Notes: generated from the letters alone by a model not told the origin. A stretch of DNA of 64,000 nt from Brevibacillus migulae (GCF_004521915.1 NZ_SDKD01000011.1:62001-126000); one strand, 5' to 3'. Positions 8,323 to 21,714 are shown, counted from the stretch's first letter. Numbers and translations are program-made.

Positions 8323-8351
8323 TAGTATTCTCCTCGTTTTGAAGAATATGC
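8323..8351 (-). promoter_or_regulatory. Possible sigma-G promoter for spoVT
   Basis: On the minus strand GCATA and AATACTA are 17 bp apart, close to the sigma-G pattern (GHATR, CATACTA). The leader to spoVT would be about 145 nt, which is long, so this is tentative. Confidence 0.35.
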
Positions 8352-8360
8352 GAGCATACG

Positions 8361-8395
8361 AAAAAACAGGGAATCCGCATCGATTCCCTGTTTTC
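8361..8395 (-). terminator. Terminator of the PrsA-like gene
   Basis: CAGGGAATC and GATTCCCTG form a 9-bp perfect stem with a 6-nt loop, flanked by TTTTTT on the minus strand and TTTTC on the plus strand. It can act in both directions. Confidence 0.85.
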
Positions 8396-8412
8396 TCCCA
8401 AGCTTTATCGCC

Positions 8413-9483
8413 TTATGAAGCCGGTGTTTTCGGCTGTGGAATGTTCCACTTGGTAACCAGCTTTTCCATTTCCGTATTGACGAACTCTCCGTAGCTTTTC
8501 TCGAGCGCCTGCTGACGAAGCGTATCTTTTGCTTCCTCAAACGTTTTTACTTTGCGGTCTTCCACGCGGATGACGTGGTAGCCGTAATCGGTCTTCACGG
8601 GCTCACCTACTTGTCCAACAGGCTGCTTCAACGCAGCATCCTTGAACTCAGGTACCCATTGGGTCACGTCTGCGTTTTCATACAAGCCGCCCGATTCCTT
8701 GCTGCCTGGGTCATCCGTATATTGTTTGGCCAACGCCGCGAAATCTTCACCCTTCTTGATGCGGGCTACCAGTTCATTCGCCAGCTTCAATGCTTCTTCC
8801 GGCTTACGGGACTCGGTAGAAATCAGAATGTGACGGACCGAAGCCGTTGTGAAGCTAGCCTTGTCCGCTTCGTTGTATTGTTTTTGCAGGTCAGCATCCT
8901 TGATATCTTTTTTAAGGACACCGATGGAAGCATTGATCAGCGTCATTTGCGAGAGGACCTCTTCTTTGGTCACTCCCTGGTTCTCCATGAGCTTATCAAA
9001 CTTTTTCTCATCTTTACCCAAAAGGGAGAGATATTGACCTTTTACCAATTCAAAGCTGCTAGCCGAGTCGGTTTCAGCTTGCTTGCGAATAGCGTCATCC
9101 GCCCGCGAAGCAAGGATTTTGGTTGCTGTATACTCACGGGCATACGTTTTCAAGGTTTCCTGATCGGCCATTTCGATCATTTGACGCTGAGGCGGATTCA
9201 AGAAGCTGATGACCTTCAGGAATTCAGTAAATTCCTTTCCTGTCAGCTTGCCTCCTTGATATTCAACAACAGCAGCCTCATTTTCCACCGTAAAACCGAG
9301 CTTGACCGCTGGAAATTGTGCCAATGGATCCTGCGCATCGGCCGGCTTTTCGCCGCCTGCTGCAGGTTGTGACGTATTGGTTTGGTCGGCAGGTGCTGCT
9401 GCCTTTTCATCGTCTTTTCCGCAGCCGCTCAGGATACCGAAAGCAAGCACGGGAATGGCTATCAACGTTACGAGTCGTTTCAT
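8413..9483 (-). CDS. PrsA-like lipoprotein foldase (parvulin peptidyl-prolyl isomerase)
   Basis: Lipoprotein of 356 residues. The signal peptide ends in the lipobox ILSGC (Cys21), followed by an Ala/Pro/Gln-rich linker. A SurA/PrsA-like chaperone region and a parvulin domain follow (ASVRHILIS, later SKESGGLYE and DYGYHVIRVED). It would fold secreted proteins at the outer face of the membrane. ATG 9483 has AAGGGAG 11 nt upstream. It sits between mfd and spoVT, where B. subtilis has no gene. Confidence 0.9.
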   Translation of the reverse strand: MKRLVTLIAIPVLAFGILSGCGKDDEKAAAPADQTNTSQPAAGGEKPADAQDPLAQFPAVKLGFTVENEAAVVEYQGGKLTGKEFTEFLKVISFLNPPQRQMIEMADQETLKTYAREYTATKILASRADDAIRKQAETDSASSFELVKGQYLSLLGKDEKKFDKLMENQGVTKEEVLSQMTLINASIGVLKKDIKDADLQKQYNEADKASFTTASVRHILISTESRKPEEALKLANELVARIKKGEDFAALAKQYTDDPGSKESGGLYENADVTQWVPEFKDAALKQPVGQVGEPVKTDYGYHVIRVEDRKVKTFEEAKDTLRQQALEKSYGEFVNTEMEKLVTKWNIPQPKTPAS

Positions 9484-9515
9484 CCCAATAATTCTCCCTT
9501 CTTCTGGCCTGCCCA

Positions 9516-13064
<3,549 letters not shown>

Positions 13065-13321
13065 CGATTTGTCTCCTCTCCAGACCTGAATCTACGTACG
13101 AAAACCCACTCGGCTTTCCTGTAAAGCCGGGCGGGGCACCTTTTCTCTACACTTTCAAAACATGCACGAAACCCACCTGATGCAGCCGAGCTGAACCAGG
13201 CGGGGTTTCTCGTTTCTATGGACCAAAGAAGCCTTAGCTTCGGTAAGCCAAGGCTAATCCCAACAGAACAATTTTTCAGCATATTCACACTATTCGCTTT
13301 CTCACGAACACAAGCACTCCT

Positions 13322-13552
13322 TTACTGTATCGGAGTGCCGATGAGTGAGAGCTCCGGATTTTGATCCAACGCTTCCTTGCAATAATCGCACAAGACACGC
13401 ACGACCGTATCTCCACCATGTTCTCTGGATATTATATGTTGCCGCTCTTCAGGGGTCAAGGAATCTAGGCCGAGACTGACTTCGGTCGCCATCGATTGAT
13501 CGATTTCGCCAATTTTCATCCCACAGCAACGACACACATAGCGAAAACTCAT
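13322..13552 (-). CDS. fin: Anti-sigma-F factor Fin (YabK)
   Basis: Protein of 76 residues, exactly the length of B. subtilis Fin. Two zinc-binding pairs are visible: YVCRCCGMKIG at the N-terminus and LCDYCKEALDQNPE at the C-terminus. Fin displaces sigma-F from RNA polymerase to help the switch to sigma-G in the forespore. I chose ATG 13552 because GGGGGTGG lies 6 nt upstream. Genes pth, fin, mfd and spoVT are in the standard order. The 257-bp gap to mfd holds only small inverted repeats. Confidence 0.93.
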   Translation of the reverse strand: MSFRYVCRCCGMKIGEIDQSMATEVSLGLDSLTPEERQHIISREHGGDTVVRVLCDYCKEALDQNPELSLIGTPIQ

Positions 13553-13621
13553 ATGCTCCACCCCCAGACTGATGATATGATCTAGTATCGCCCGGGAGGT
13601 GGAAAAACATACAAATTGGAC

Positions 13622-14191
13622 CTATCTCTTTAACGAATGATAATGGCTGATCACCTTCAAAAAATCCTCCGTCAAGGACATGACGCTGGCCTCAGCAGAC
13701 AGCGTGACTGCTTCCTCAATGACCGGTTTTTCCTCAGCAGAAAACGTACTCAACACAAAGTCTTTGACACCGGATTTCTGATCGGGACGGCTTATCCCAA
13801 TTTTGATCCGCTTGAACTCTTGCGTGCCTAAATGCGCGATTAACGACTTGATGCCATTGTGACCGCCAGCGCTCCCTTTTTCCCGTAACCGGATTTGGCC
13901 CAGCGGCAGGTCGAGATCATCATAGATCACCAAAAGGTCTTCCGGGGTCAGCTTATAAAAACGGAGAATTTCTCCTACCGATTCTCCAGACAGATTCATA
14001 TAAGTCTGCGGCTTCACCAAAAGGACGCGCTCTGTGCCAATACGCCCTTCTCCCACTAATGCCTTGAATTTGTTTTGCTGTACAGGAATAGAATACTTGT
14101 CGCTAATTTTATCTATGGTCATAAAACCGACATTATGTCTGGTATCTTCGTATTTTTTCCCTGGATTGCCCAGGCCGATAATGAGTTTCAC
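13622..14191 (-). CDS. pth: Peptidyl-tRNA hydrolase (SpoVC)
   Basis: Enzyme of 189 residues that recycles tRNA from peptidyl-tRNA. Signature motifs are IIGLGNPGKKYEDTRHNVGF (catalytic His), KPQTYMNLSG and VIYDDLDLPLGQIR, then GSAGGHNGIKS. I chose the GTG at 14191 because ATGGAGGG lies 7 nt upstream and the N-terminus then matches B. subtilis. It follows a GAF protein gene that is not in the B. subtilis locus. Confidence 0.95.
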   Translation of the reverse strand: MKLIIGLGNPGKKYEDTRHNVGFMTIDKISDKYSIPVQQNKFKALVGEGRIGTERVLLVKPQTYMNLSGESVGEILRFYKLTPEDLLVIYDDLDLPLGQIRLREKGSAGGHNGIKSLIAHLGTQEFKRIKIGISRPDQKSGVKDFVLSTFSAEEKPVIEEAVTLSAEASVMSLTEDFLKVISHYHSLKR

Positions 14192-14239
14192 GTTGGTTCC
14201 CTCCATTCGTCTTATCTATTGTACTAAAAGAAAGGGACA

Positions 14240-14278
14240 AGAAAAAGAATGCTTCCGTTCTCCAGGAACGAAAGCATT
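14240..14278 (-). terminator. Terminator of the GAF-domain gene
   Basis: On the minus strand AATGCTTTCGTT pairs with AACGGAAGCATT and is followed by CTTTTTCTTG. It separates the GAF gene from pth. Confidence 0.8.
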
Positions 14279-14280
14279 GG

Positions 14281-15117
14281 TCAGGCAATATCACTGGTCC
14301 CCTCCTGCTTTTCTGCACGATTGGGGAGGATGCGCTCGATTTCACCGCGATACAACTCCAAGTAGAGGAAGGGGGCTAACGTGTTGGCAAAGTAGCGCAG
14401 ATATTCGGCTTCTTCGTTAGAGAACGAATTCTTCTCTTCCCCGTCAATGCTGAGCACCCCGACGATCTCTTCCCCCATTTTGATCGGCACGCAGATCAGG
14501 GATAAATACTGCTTCGAGGCCTTCGGATGGGCTGTGAAGCTGTTCCCTTCCGTGGTGACATCACCGCAAAAATAGGGAACACCCGTCCGGTAGACCTTGC
14601 CTGCTGCCGAATCGACAGTCGAGAGCCGCAAATGCTTCATCCCATCCGGGCTAAAATTGACGGCAACGTGAATCTTCAGCTCTGCATCGCTGTCTGGAAT
14701 GAAGACCGCGATCCGATGGTTATTCGCCTGCTGCTTGGTCAAGACAATACCGATTCCCGGCAGCGCATATTGGTACACCGCTTTGCAAAGCTCGGAAAAC
14801 TCCTGATTGGTCCGACAAGTCATCGCCTTGGCAATTTCCACAGACATCTGCTGGAGCAGTTTGATGAGCAAGGTCTTCTGTTTGGATTCTGTCGATAGCT
14901 TTGTATTTTCTTCTCGTAGCTGCCCGATCAGCTCATTTGGCTGTACGACCAGCAGTCCGGGGATGGAAAACTCCGCTCCCTGTCTGACCTTCCAGACAGT
15001 CATGACACCGATGCAGATGATAAAGCCGATCAGGAAGATCCCCAAAATGGTCATGACCCAAGGCTGTGCAGCGGCTGCCGTGATCGCCTTTCCGATCTGT
15101 TCAATCAGTTTATCCAT
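14281..15117 (-). CDS. Membrane-anchored GAF-domain protein
   Basis: Protein of 278 residues. One transmembrane segment is at about 22-43 (WVMTILGIFLIGFIICIGVM), then a short coiled coil (ELIGQLREENTKLSTESKQK). A GAF domain follows at about 90-250, including GVPYFCGDVTTEG and LSLICVPIKMGEEIVGVLSI. GAF domains bind small ligands; none is predictable here, and no output domain is attached. ATG 15117 is preferred over a GTG three codons upstream, but both have weak ribosome binding sites. It lies between ctc and pth with its own terminator. Confidence 0.8.
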   Translation of the reverse strand: MDKLIEQIGKAITAAAAQPWVMTILGIFLIGFIICIGVMTVWKVRQGAEFSIPGLLVVQPNELIGQLREENTKLSTESKQKTLLIKLLQQMSVEIAKAMTCRTNQEFSELCKAVYQYALPGIGIVLTKQQANNHRIAVFIPDSDAELKIHVAVNFSPDGMKHLRLSTVDSAAGKVYRTGVPYFCGDVTTEGNSFTAHPKASKQYLSLICVPIKMGEEIVGVLSIDGEEKNSFSNEEAEYLRYFANTLAPFLYLELYRGEIERILPNRAEKQEGTSDIA

Positions 15118-15166
15118 TCGCGTCACGTCCCAGGCGTTTTTACCCCTATCTTACGCACGTAAATGT

Positions 15167-15198
15167 AAAAAAATAACAGGGGCAAGCTTTCGCCCCTG
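15167..15198 (-). terminator. Terminator of rplY/ctc
   Basis: CAGGGGC and GCCCCTG form a GC-rich stem around GAAAGCTT on the minus strand, followed by TTATTTTTTT. It ends the glmU-prs-ctc transcript. Confidence 0.88.
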
Positions 15199-15204
15199 CG
15201 TTCC

Positions 15205-15819
15205 TTACACTTTTTCTGCCTCTTCGATCGGTTTCTCTGCCGTTTCCGCAATTCCTTCCGCTTCCTTCTGCGCTTCCAGCGATTCAGGCGTTCTAGCCTT
15301 GACTGCCATCACACTGATGACCACTTCCAGCTCATCCAGCTCGACGGTGACATTCTGCGGGATAGGCAGATCCTTCACCAGGATTACATCCCCAATATTG
15401 AGTCCATCCACGTTGACGGCAATCGTCTCCGGAATATCCATCGGGAGACACGTTATTTCTACGCTGTGGCGGACCAATGTCGCCACCCCCAATTCCGGAT
15501 CTCCCGTCATGACAATCGGTATGCTTGTGGAGACACGCTCATTCATATTTATTTGTCGGAAGTCAACATGCAGCACGGTGCCAGTCACCGGATGCCGCTG
15601 CAATTCGGTTACCATGACGGAATATTCCTTGTTATCAACCGACAAGGTAAACGGCTTATTCGTGGTCTGTTTGCGCAGGGCTTGATCCAGCTCAACAGCT
15701 TTCAACTGGATGGGTGTACTCGCTACATCTGATCCGTATACGACCGCTGGCAGCCAGCCATCACGGCGCAGTTCATTCATCCTTTTCGTGGCTCGCGAGG
15801 ATGCTTGAATTTTCTCCAC
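15205..15819 (-). CDS. rplY: 50S ribosomal protein bL25, CTC form
   Basis: Protein of 204 residues that binds 5S rRNA. It has the N-terminal bL25 domain (QASSRATKRMNELRRDGWLP, VDFRQINMNERVSTSIPIV) and the longer C-terminal domain of the general stress form Ctc, ending in an acidic tail. The ATG has a perfect AAGGAGGT upstream. It is the last gene of glmU-prs-ctc. I see no sigma-B promoter before it, unlike B. subtilis ctc. Confidence 0.94.
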   Translation of the reverse strand: MEKIQASSRATKRMNELRRDGWLPAVVYGSDVASTPIQLKAVELDQALRKQTTNKPFTLSVDNKEYSVMVTELQRHPVTGTVLHVDFRQINMNERVSTSIPIVMTGDPELGVATLVRHSVEITCLPMDIPETIAVNVDGLNIGDVILVKDLPIPQNVTVELDELEVVISVMAVKARTPESLEAQKEAEGIAETAEKPIEEAEKV

Positions 15820-15906
15820 AAAAAAACCTCCTTGGCGAACTAGAGATCATTTCTCTTCTAGCTTGTCCAACGGAGGCATATCTATCCAAAAAGAGGTTCT
15901 TTCTTC

Positions 15907-16857
15907 TTAATCGAACAGCTTGCTTACAGACAGCTCCTCGTGTACGCGAATGATCGCTTCGCCAATGATCGGCGCTACGGAGAGGATCTTGATCTTATCG
16001 ATACATTTGTCGCTCGGAAGCGGAATCGTGTTGGTCACGACCAGCTCACGAATCTTGGAGTTGGCAATGCGCTCGATGGCTGGACCGGAAAGCACCGGAT
16101 GCGTACAGCAAGCATAAACATCGCGTGCGCCCGCTTCCACCAACGCGTTGGCTGCCAAAGTAATCGTACCAGCAGTATCGATGATGTCATCGATAATGAT
16201 CGCGGTTTTGCCTTCGATATTCCCTACGATGTTCATAACTTCTGCCACGTTCGGCTCAGGACGGCGCTTGTCAATAATCGCGATTGGAGCTTCCAGACGC
16301 TCTGCCAATTTGCGAGCGCGGGTAACGCCACCGTGGTCAGGAGAAACGACAACGATGTCATCCAGCCCTTTATCCGCGAAATATTTGCCCAAGATCGGCA
16401 CACCCAGCAAATGATCAACCGGAATGTCGAAAAAGCCTTGGATCTGGGTTGCGTGCAAATCCATCGTGATCACACGATGAGCGCCCGCTGTTTCAATCAG
16501 GTTGGCAACCAGCTTCGCGGTGATTGGATCACGCGCGCGTGCTTTCCGATCCTGACGCGCATAACCGTAATACGGAATCACCACGTTGATGCTTTTTGCA
16601 GAGGCACGCTTCAAGGCGTCTACGAAAACCAGCAATTCCATCAGGTGTTCGTTGACAGGTGCACTGGTAGGCTGGATGATGAACACGTCGCAGCCGCGCA
16701 CGCTTTCGTTCAACTTGATTTGGCATTCTCCATCACTAAAGCGAACAGCTTCAGAATCTCCAAGCTGCAGACCAATATGTTCAGCAATTTCTTGGGATAA
16801 TTGCGGATTCGCACTGCATGTAAACACTTTCAGTTTCGGGTCGCGGTAGTTAGCCAT
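15907..16857 (-). CDS. prs: Ribose-phosphate pyrophosphokinase
   Basis: Enzyme of 316 residues making PRPP from ribose 5-phosphate and ATP for nucleotide, His and Trp synthesis. Motifs are the PRPP synthase signature [19 protein letters not shown] and the PRPP loop [20 protein letters not shown]. The ATG at 16857 gives the classical length; an in-frame codon six residues upstream lies in the ribosome binding region. It starts 27 bp after the glmU stop. Confidence 0.97.
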   Translation of the reverse strand: MANYRDPKLKVFTCSANPQLSQEIAEHIGLQLGDSEAVRFSDGECQIKLNESVRGCDVFIIQPTSAPVNEHLMELLVFVDALKRASAKSINVVIPYYGYARQDRKARARDPITAKLVANLIETAGAHRVITMDLHATQIQGFFDIPVDHLLGVPILGKYFADKGLDDIVVVSPDHGGVTRARKLAERLEAPIAIIDKRRPEPNVAEVMNIVGNIEGKTAIIIDDIIDTAGTITLAANALVEAGARDVYACCTHPVLSGPAIERIANSKIRELVVTNTIPLPSDKCIDKIKILSVAPIIGEAIIRVHEELSVSKLFD

Positions 16858-16884
16858 TTTCCTGTGAACCTCCATAACCTTTTC

Positions 16885-18264
16885 TTATTTCTTTTTTTTG
16901 CGAGGCAATTTCGTCGCGTAACCCGACTTGTTGACCTGCCGTTCTCGAGCGATCGCCAATGCATCCTCTGGCACATTATGCGTAATGGTAGACCCCGCGG
17001 CGACATAAGCGCCTTCTCCGATGGTTACAGGGGCCACCAGATTGCTGTTGCAGCCGATAAATACATCGTTGCCCACAATCGTCTTATGTTTCTTTTCTCC
17101 GTCGTAGTTAACGGTAATCGTTCCACAGCCAATATTTACATTTTCTCCAATTTCCGCATCTCCTACATAGCTCAGGTGCGGAACTTTGGAGCCTTTTCCG
17201 ATTTTTGCGTTTTTCAGTTCAACAAAGTCACCAATTTTCACTTCAGCTGCAATCTCCGAACCTGGGCGCACATAAGCATACGGACCAACTGTCACATTCT
17301 CGCCCACTGTCGATTCTACCAAGACAGAGTACGAAATTGTCACGCGATCCGCAATCGTCATATCCCGCAGATCAGCCTGCGGTCCAAGGGTGCAATCGGC
17401 TCCTACTGTCGTTTTTCCACGAAGATGGGTTCCTGGCAGGATATGCGTATCCGGTCCAATCACCACATCTGCTTCAATATAGGTAGAAGCAGGATCTTGA
17501 ATCGTCACGCCGTTGCGCATGTGGCGCTCGTTGATGCGACGGCGCATGTAGCTTTCCGCCTGCGCGAGCTGCACACGGTCGTTGACACCCATCGTCTCGT
17601 CCGCATCCTTGGCAACGTACGCAACCACTTTTTCGCCTGCATCCCGCAAAATGCCGATGCAGTCCGTCACGTAATATTCGCCCTGAACGTTGTCATTTTT
17701 GACTTGAGAAAGCGCTGTAATCAGCTTTTTGTTATCAAAACAGTATATGCCTGTATTGATCTCGCGGATTGCCCGTTGTTCCTCGGAGGCATCCTTATGT
17801 TCGACTATTCGCAATACCTCGCCCGCTTCATTGCGAATGATGCGGCCATATCCCGTTGGATCAGCCATATCCGCCGTCAAGACGGTAGCCGCCGCATGTT
17901 GCTCCTCATGAAAAGCCAGCAATGCCCGCAATGTCTCCTCGGAGAGAAGCGGCACATCCCCATAGAGGATGAAGGTGGTTCCTTCTTTGTCCAACAAATG
18001 CGGAACCGCTTGCTGCACGGCATGCGCAGTCCCTAATTGTTCACTTTGCAAAGCGTACGCGACCCGGTCACCCAGTGTGGCACGTACCGCTTCGGCACCA
18101 TGTCCCACTACTACAACGACGTCATCCACCTTCATCGCGGCCAATGTGTCCGTCACATGCTGAACCATTGGTTTCCCGCAAACGGGGTGGAGAACTTTGT
18201 ACAGCTTCGATTTCATCCGTGTCCCTTGGCCAGCAGCCAGTACCACGGCATGTATTTTTGACAT
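16885..18264 (-). CDS. glmU: Bifunctional GlmU (uridyltransferase / glucosamine-1-P acetyltransferase)
   Basis: Enzyme of 459 residues making UDP-GlcNAc. The N-terminal domain has [17 protein letters not shown]; the C-terminal half is a left-handed beta-helix of hexapeptide repeats with [20 protein letters not shown] and [19 protein letters not shown] 18264 has GGAGGG 6 nt upstream. A sigma-A promoter lies directly before it. In B. subtilis spoVG precedes glmU; here a plus-strand GTPase gene and a repeat separate the two. Confidence 0.97.
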   Translation of the reverse strand: MSKIHAVVLAAGQGTRMKSKLYKVLHPVCGKPMVQHVTDTLAAMKVDDVVVVVGHGAEAVRATLGDRVAYALQSEQLGTAHAVQQAVPHLLDKEGTTFILYGDVPLLSEETLRALLAFHEEQHAAATVLTADMADPTGYGRIIRNEAGEVLRIVEHKDASEEQRAIREINTGIYCFDNKKLITALSQVKNDNVQGEYYVTDCIGILRDAGEKVVAYVAKDADETMGVNDRVQLAQAESYMRRRINERHMRNGVTIQDPASTYIEADVVIGPDTHILPGTHLRGKTTVGADCTLGPQADLRDMTIADRVTISYSVLVESTVGENVTVGPYAYVRPGSEIAAEVKIGDFVELKNAKIGKGSKVPHLSYVGDAEIGENVNIGCGTITVNYDGEKKHKTIVGNDVFIGCNSNLVAPVTIGEGAYVAAGSTITHNVPEDALAIARERQVNKSGYATKLPRKKKK

Positions 18265-18295
18265 GATAACCCTCCAGCTTATAAGTTCCACAATG

Positions 18296-18324
18296 ACTAT
18301 ATCTTAATACTATGGCGATTTCAA
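18296..18324 (-). promoter_or_regulatory. Sigma-A promoter of glmU
   Basis: TTGAAA (18319-18324) and TATAGT (18296-18301) are separated by exactly 17 bp on the minus strand, giving a short glmU leader. Confidence 0.65.
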
Positions 18325-18331
18325 GAGAAGT

Positions 18332-18361
18332 TTGACGGTGTTTCACAAGCTGTCATAATAT
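18332..18361 (+). promoter_or_regulatory. Sigma-A promoter of the COG0523 GTPase gene
   Basis: TTGACG (18332-18337) is followed after about 17 bp by a CATAATAT -10 region. It overlaps the divergent glmU promoter region. No Zur-like palindrome is evident. Confidence 0.6.
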
Positions 18362-18422
18362 ATTGGAAAAGCTTGTCACTCGCAGACAAACAGAGCGAAA
18401 TCCAGGGGAGGAAAACCGCGGC

Positions 18423-19445
18423 ATGAGCGTGGATGTATTTGTACTGACAGGATTTTTAGGCAGTGGAAAAACGACACTTTTGCAACGACTTCTCACTCAT
18501 CTGAAGCAAAAGGGCGGCAATGTGGTCGTCATGATGAACGAAATGGGCGAAGAAGATGTAGACGGAGAACAGCTCCAAGGCTATGGCTTTCCGGTGAAAA
18601 AAATGCTGGATGGCTGCATCTGCTGCTCCATTCGCGGAGAAATGACCGATGGCCTGAAGGAGATTATCGCTCATTTCCATCCCGATCAAATCCTGATCGA
18701 AACGACAGGAGTGGCCGACCCGATCGAAATCGTGGATACCCTTACCCATCCTGAGCTGGTCGAGACACTCTCCATCAAAGGCATTGTCAGCGTGGTGGAC
18801 GCTTCTCGCTTTCTCGAGCTGAATTCGCGCCTGCAAAGCAGCGTGGCCCTGGTCAAAACGATCCGCAATCAAGTGAAATATGCAGACCTGCTGCTGCTCA
18901 ATAAAATCGATTTGACGAGTGCAGATACGCTGACGAAAGTCAAAAGCAAGCTGGAAGAGCTGAATCCGCATGCGCCCATCCACTCTACGCTCCATAGCGA
19001 GGTAGATCTGGACGCGCTGCTTTCCGTGAAACGGCTCGCTGAGCGGGCAAGAGAAGAGCAGATGCAGGATCGCGCCAACCAGAGCCGTCCCGTGCAGAAG
19101 AGCATCGGGCGCTTTTCCCCAATGACCAAGCTAAAACAGACGCTCGGTATCGAATCCACTCCTTCCCTCTATCACAGCATCGAATCGTTTTCCTATGCGT
19201 TTACAGGGCCGGTCGATCCGAGCAAGTTTGAAAACTTCCTTTATGACTTGCCGAAAAATGTGTTTCGCGCCAAAGGCTATGTGCTGTTTGCCGGACAGGA
19301 CGATCTCATCTCCTTTCAGCATACCGACAATCAGGTGCACTTGATTCCGTTTGAGAATTTTGGACCGAAAATGGTCGCTGTTTTTATTGGAGAAGGCTTG
19401 CAAAAGGAAGCGATCATTGCCGATTTGGAAAAATGCTACGCGTGA
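18423..19445 (+). CDS. CobW/COG0523-family metallochaperone GTPase
   Basis: Protein of 340 residues. The G domain has Walker A TGFLGSGKTT (residues 9-18), the metal motif CICC (Cys65-Cys68), ETTGVADPIEIV and LLNKIDL; the C-terminal domain follows at about 230-340. Family members deliver zinc or other metals in a GTP-dependent way; the metal here is not determinable. ATG 18423 has GGGGAGG 11 nt upstream. It is inserted against the strand of the conserved block, between glmU and spoVG, next to the complete repeat at 19450. Confidence 0.88.
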   Translation: MSVDVFVLTGFLGSGKTTLLQRLLTHLKQKGGNVVVMMNEMGEEDVDGEQLQGYGFPVKKMLDGCICCSIRGEMTDGLKEIIAHFHPDQILIETTGVADPIEIVDTLTHPELVETLSIKGIVSVVDASRFLELNSRLQSSVALVKTIRNQVKYADLLLLNKIDLTSADTLTKVKSKLEELNPHAPIHSTLHSEVDLDALLSVKRLAERAREEQMQDRANQSRPVQKSIGRFSPMTKLKQTLGIESTPSLYHSIESFSYAFTGPVDPSKFENFLYDLPKNVFRAKGYVLFAGQDDLISFQHTDNQVHLIPFENFGPKMVAVFIGEGLQKEAIIADLEKCYA

Positions 19446-19449
19446 TGAT

Positions 19450-19995
19450 GTTTGTACAACCATAGTGGTGGGGGAAGGGAAGAGAGGGCGGTGCTGCGTT
19501 CTTGCCACACCCGCAAGGGAGTAAATACCGTCCGGTTCCGCTGCCAAAAACGGTACGTTGCGCAAAAATTTCGAGGAAGCGTATTCATACGTAGAGGTTG
19601 CACAACAAGCGTGTCCCGTTTTTGGCAGCTCCACCTTGGTTGGTGTGACAAAGACTCCGCCCCGTCCCTCACTTCCCTTCCTCACGGTGCGGATGATAAT
19701 ATCGCACGGATTCATAAGGAAACGTTCGAGGACTGTAGCCTTCCCTTCATTCTTTTATCATTTGAAATAGCTTCTGCAACGCTGGAGAGCATGTTTCGAA
19801 ACGGAGCGCCTGCGGAGCCCTTCCCAGCGGAGCAGTGAATCGCGGGAAAAAGGGGTGCAAACTTGGCTAAGCTGCGAAGCGATTCCACTTTTTGCACACC
19901 CCCGCGATTTGCTGCGGAGCGGACAGTTCTACCTACAGCGGGGCGTAGAATGAAGCGGAGTTTCGAAACATGCTCTCCTCACCGCAGCCCCTTTA
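19450..19995 (+). repeat. Two-module palindromic repeat (copy 2, complete)
   Basis: Module 1 (about 19470-19686) has outer arms GGAAGGGAAGAGAGGGCGG (19473-19491) against 19657-19681, middle arms CCACACC/GGTGTG, and inner arms GCTGCCAAAAACGG/CCGTTTTTGGCAGC. Module 2 (about 19775-19990) has 19-bp perfect arms GGAGAGCATGTTTCGAAAC (19784-19802) and 19960-19978, with a nested GCAGTGAATCGCGGG/CCCGCGATTTGCTGC pair. It matches the copy at 35030-35578 closely in the arms and poorly in the linker. ORFs here look incidental. The right end stops about 6 bp before the T-tract of the spoVG terminator. Confidence 0.88.
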
Positions 19996-19999
19996 TAAC

Positions 20000-20038
20000 G
20001 AAAAAAAGAGAGCCGTATAGTTGCCTATACAGCTCTCC
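20000..20038 (-). terminator. Terminator of spoVG
   Basis: GAGAGC-TGTATAG pairs with CTATA-CGGCTCTC around GCAA on the minus strand, then TTTTTTT. Confidence 0.9.
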
Positions 20039-20053
20039 TTCTTTTTTAAAGCA

Positions 20054-20341
20054 TTATGCGCCAGCTTCGATACGATCTTCTTCTTCCAGACCTGCACGAT
20101 CATATTCAGCCAGAACAGCTGCTTGAATCTTTTCGCGGGTAGCAGAGGAGATCGGGTGAGCAATGTCACGGAATTCGCCATCAGGAGTACGTTTGCTTGG
20201 CATCGCAACGAACATACCATTGTTGCCATCAATTACTCGGATATCGTGAACCACGAATTCGTGATCGATCGTAATAGAGGCAATGGCTTTCATTCTTCCG
20301 TCCGTATTGACACGGCGCAGTCTGACGTCTGTAACTTCCAT
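20054..20341 (-). CDS. spoVG: SpoVG, RNA/DNA-binding sporulation and division regulator
   Basis: Protein of 95 residues, essentially the B. subtilis SpoVG length, with the family start [20 protein letters not shown] and [18 protein letters not shown]. SpoVG is a conserved nucleic-acid-binding regulator of septation, virulence or sporulation genes. ATG 20341 has GGGAG upstream, and a sigma-H promoter precedes it. Confidence 0.97.
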   Translation of the reverse strand: MEVTDVRLRRVNTDGRMKAIASITIDHEFVVHDIRVIDGNNGMFVAMPSKRTPDGEFRDIAHPISSATREKIQAAVLAEYDRAGLEEEDRIEAGA

Positions 20342-20382
20342 CTAGTATTCACTCCCTTTATCTATAACAGCCTTGTGTAACT

Positions 20383-20411
20383 ATTTCCACATGCTGGGTA
20401 TAAATTCCTCC
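20383..20411 (-). promoter_or_regulatory. Sigma-H promoter of spoVG
   Basis: On the minus strand GGAGGAATT fits the sigma-H -35 (RnAGGAWWW). After 12 bp, GTGGAAAT fits the -10 (RnnGAAT) with one mismatch. spoVG is a classical sigma-H gene in B. subtilis. Confidence 0.7.
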
Positions 20412-20464
20412 TGCTTTTCCACAAAATTGCAAAAAAATTATGATCGGTTTTACATTTTTTGCTG

Positions 20465-20851
20465 TTATTCGCCTTTATAGACAACCAGTTCGATTTCTAC
20501 GCGGACATCTTTCGGCAAGCGCGCTACTTCCACGGTGGAACGAGCTGGCTTGTGATCGCCGAAATAATGGGCATAGACTTCATTTAACTGGGCAAAATCA
20601 TTCATATCTTTAATGAAAACGGTTGCCTTTACCACTTGAGAAAGGGAAGCTCCGGCCGCTTCCAAGATCGCTTGGAGATTGGCGAAAACCTGATGCGTCT
20701 GCGCCACGATATCCCCTTCCAGCAGGGTGCCGTCCGCTTTCAGCGGAATTTGCCCAGAGGTATACAAAAATGGACCTGCTTGTACGGCTTGGCTGTATGG
20801 ACCGATCGCCGCGGGTGCTTTATCCGTAGCCACCAAAGAAAGCTTGCTCAT
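20465..20851 (-). CDS. ridA: RidA family reactive enamine/imine deaminase (YabJ)
   Basis: Protein of 128 residues of the YjgF/YER057c/UK114 family. The conserved pattern [36 protein letters not shown] and the catalytic Arg in [13 protein letters not shown] are present. RidA hydrolyses reactive 2-aminoacrylate. I chose ATG 20851 because AAGGGA lies 8-9 nt upstream; a codon three positions earlier is too close to it. Order purR-ridA-spoVG is conserved. Confidence 0.95.
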   Translation of the reverse strand: MSKLSLVATDKAPAAIGPYSQAVQAGPFLYTSGQIPLKADGTLLEGDIVAQTHQVFANLQAILEAAGASLSQVVKATVFIKDMNDFAQLNEVYAHYFGDHKPARSTVEVARLPKDVRVEIELVVYKGE

Positions 20852-20879
20852 CGAAATCATCCCTTCTTCTTCTATGGAA

Positions 20880-21698
20880 TTATTGAAAATAACTGCCTAG
20901 CTCAACCTGAATCTGCTTGCCTTTAATGTCGACATCCTTTAATTTGGCCAGCGAAATGTATTCATCGACCAGACGCTCCGATACGTCAGTGGCTTCTACC
21001 AAAACGCCGCAGCCCACGACCGTTGCCCGAAACTCTTGCAACAGATCGATCATGCCGCGAATGGTCCCGCCTGCCTTCATGAAATCGTCGATGATGAGCA
21101 CACGCGATTGTTCAGGCAATGCGCGACGGCCGAGTGACATGGTTTGGATACGTTTGCTGGAGCCGGATACATAGTTAATGCTTACAACCGAACCTTCAGT
21201 CACTTTGTTGTCCCGACGCACAATGACTACCGGTACATTCAAGTAGGCAGCCGCCGCATATGCCAGCGGGATCCCCTTGGTTTCCACGGTCATCACCATT
21301 TCCACATCTTGATCTGCAAACGCGCTGGCAAACAGCTTGCCGATTTTGGCCAAGGTCTGGGGGTCGCCCAAAATATCCGACATGTACAAATAACCGCCTG
21401 GCAGCAAACGATCCGGACTTTCCAGATGTCCAATCAGTTCTTTCATAAACTCCCGCGCCTGGGAATCTCCTGTCTGGGGAATAAATTTCACCCCGCCAGC
21501 AGCACCGGCAACTGTCCGTAACACACCGACACCTTGCGTTTCAAACGCTTCCTTGATAATCGACAAGTCTTCGCTGATAGATGACTTGGCGGAAGCATAC
21601 TGTTCCGAAAAGAACGTCAGCGGAATCAGTGTATGGGGATGTGCCAACAAATGCTGTGTCATATCCACCAACCGCGCACTTCTGCGCAATTTTTTCAT
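20880..21698 (-). CDS. purR: Purine operon repressor PurR
   Basis: Regulator of 272 residues. An N-terminal winged helix ([20 protein letters not shown]) is joined to a PRPP-binding phosphoribosyltransferase-like domain with [24 protein letters not shown] relieves its binding to PurBoxes. ATG 21698 has GGAGGA 6 nt upstream. Two facing PurBox-like sites precede the gene, suggesting autorepression. Confidence 0.96.
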   Translation of the reverse strand: MKKLRRSARLVDMTQHLLAHPHTLIPLTFFSEQYASAKSSISEDLSIIKEAFETQGVGVLRTVAGAAGGVKFIPQTGDSQAREFMKELIGHLESPDRLLPGGYLYMSDILGDPQTLAKIGKLFASAFADQDVEMVMTVETKGIPLAYAAAAYLNVPVVIVRRDNKVTEGSVVSINYVSGSSKRIQTMSLGRRALPEQSRVLIIDDFMKAGGTIRGMIDLLQEFRATVVGCGVLVEATDVSERLVDEYISLAKLKDVDIKGKQIQVELGSYFQ

Positions 21699-21714
21699 GC
21701 TTGTTCCTCCATAT

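Noticed and set aside
13065..13321. Possible gene or ncRNA between fin and mfd
   Set aside because: There are only short inverted repeats (GAAACCC/GGGTTTC, AGCCTTAGCTT/TAAGCCAAGGCT) without T-tracts; the open frame here runs into mfd and lacks a start site.
19452..19838. Open frames inside the repeat (also 19131-19715 minus, 34947-35150 minus and 35028-35303 plus)
   Set aside because: They lie across palindromic arms, lack ribosome binding sites and diverge in the linkers while the arms are conserved; they reflect the shared repeat DNA rather than a protein.
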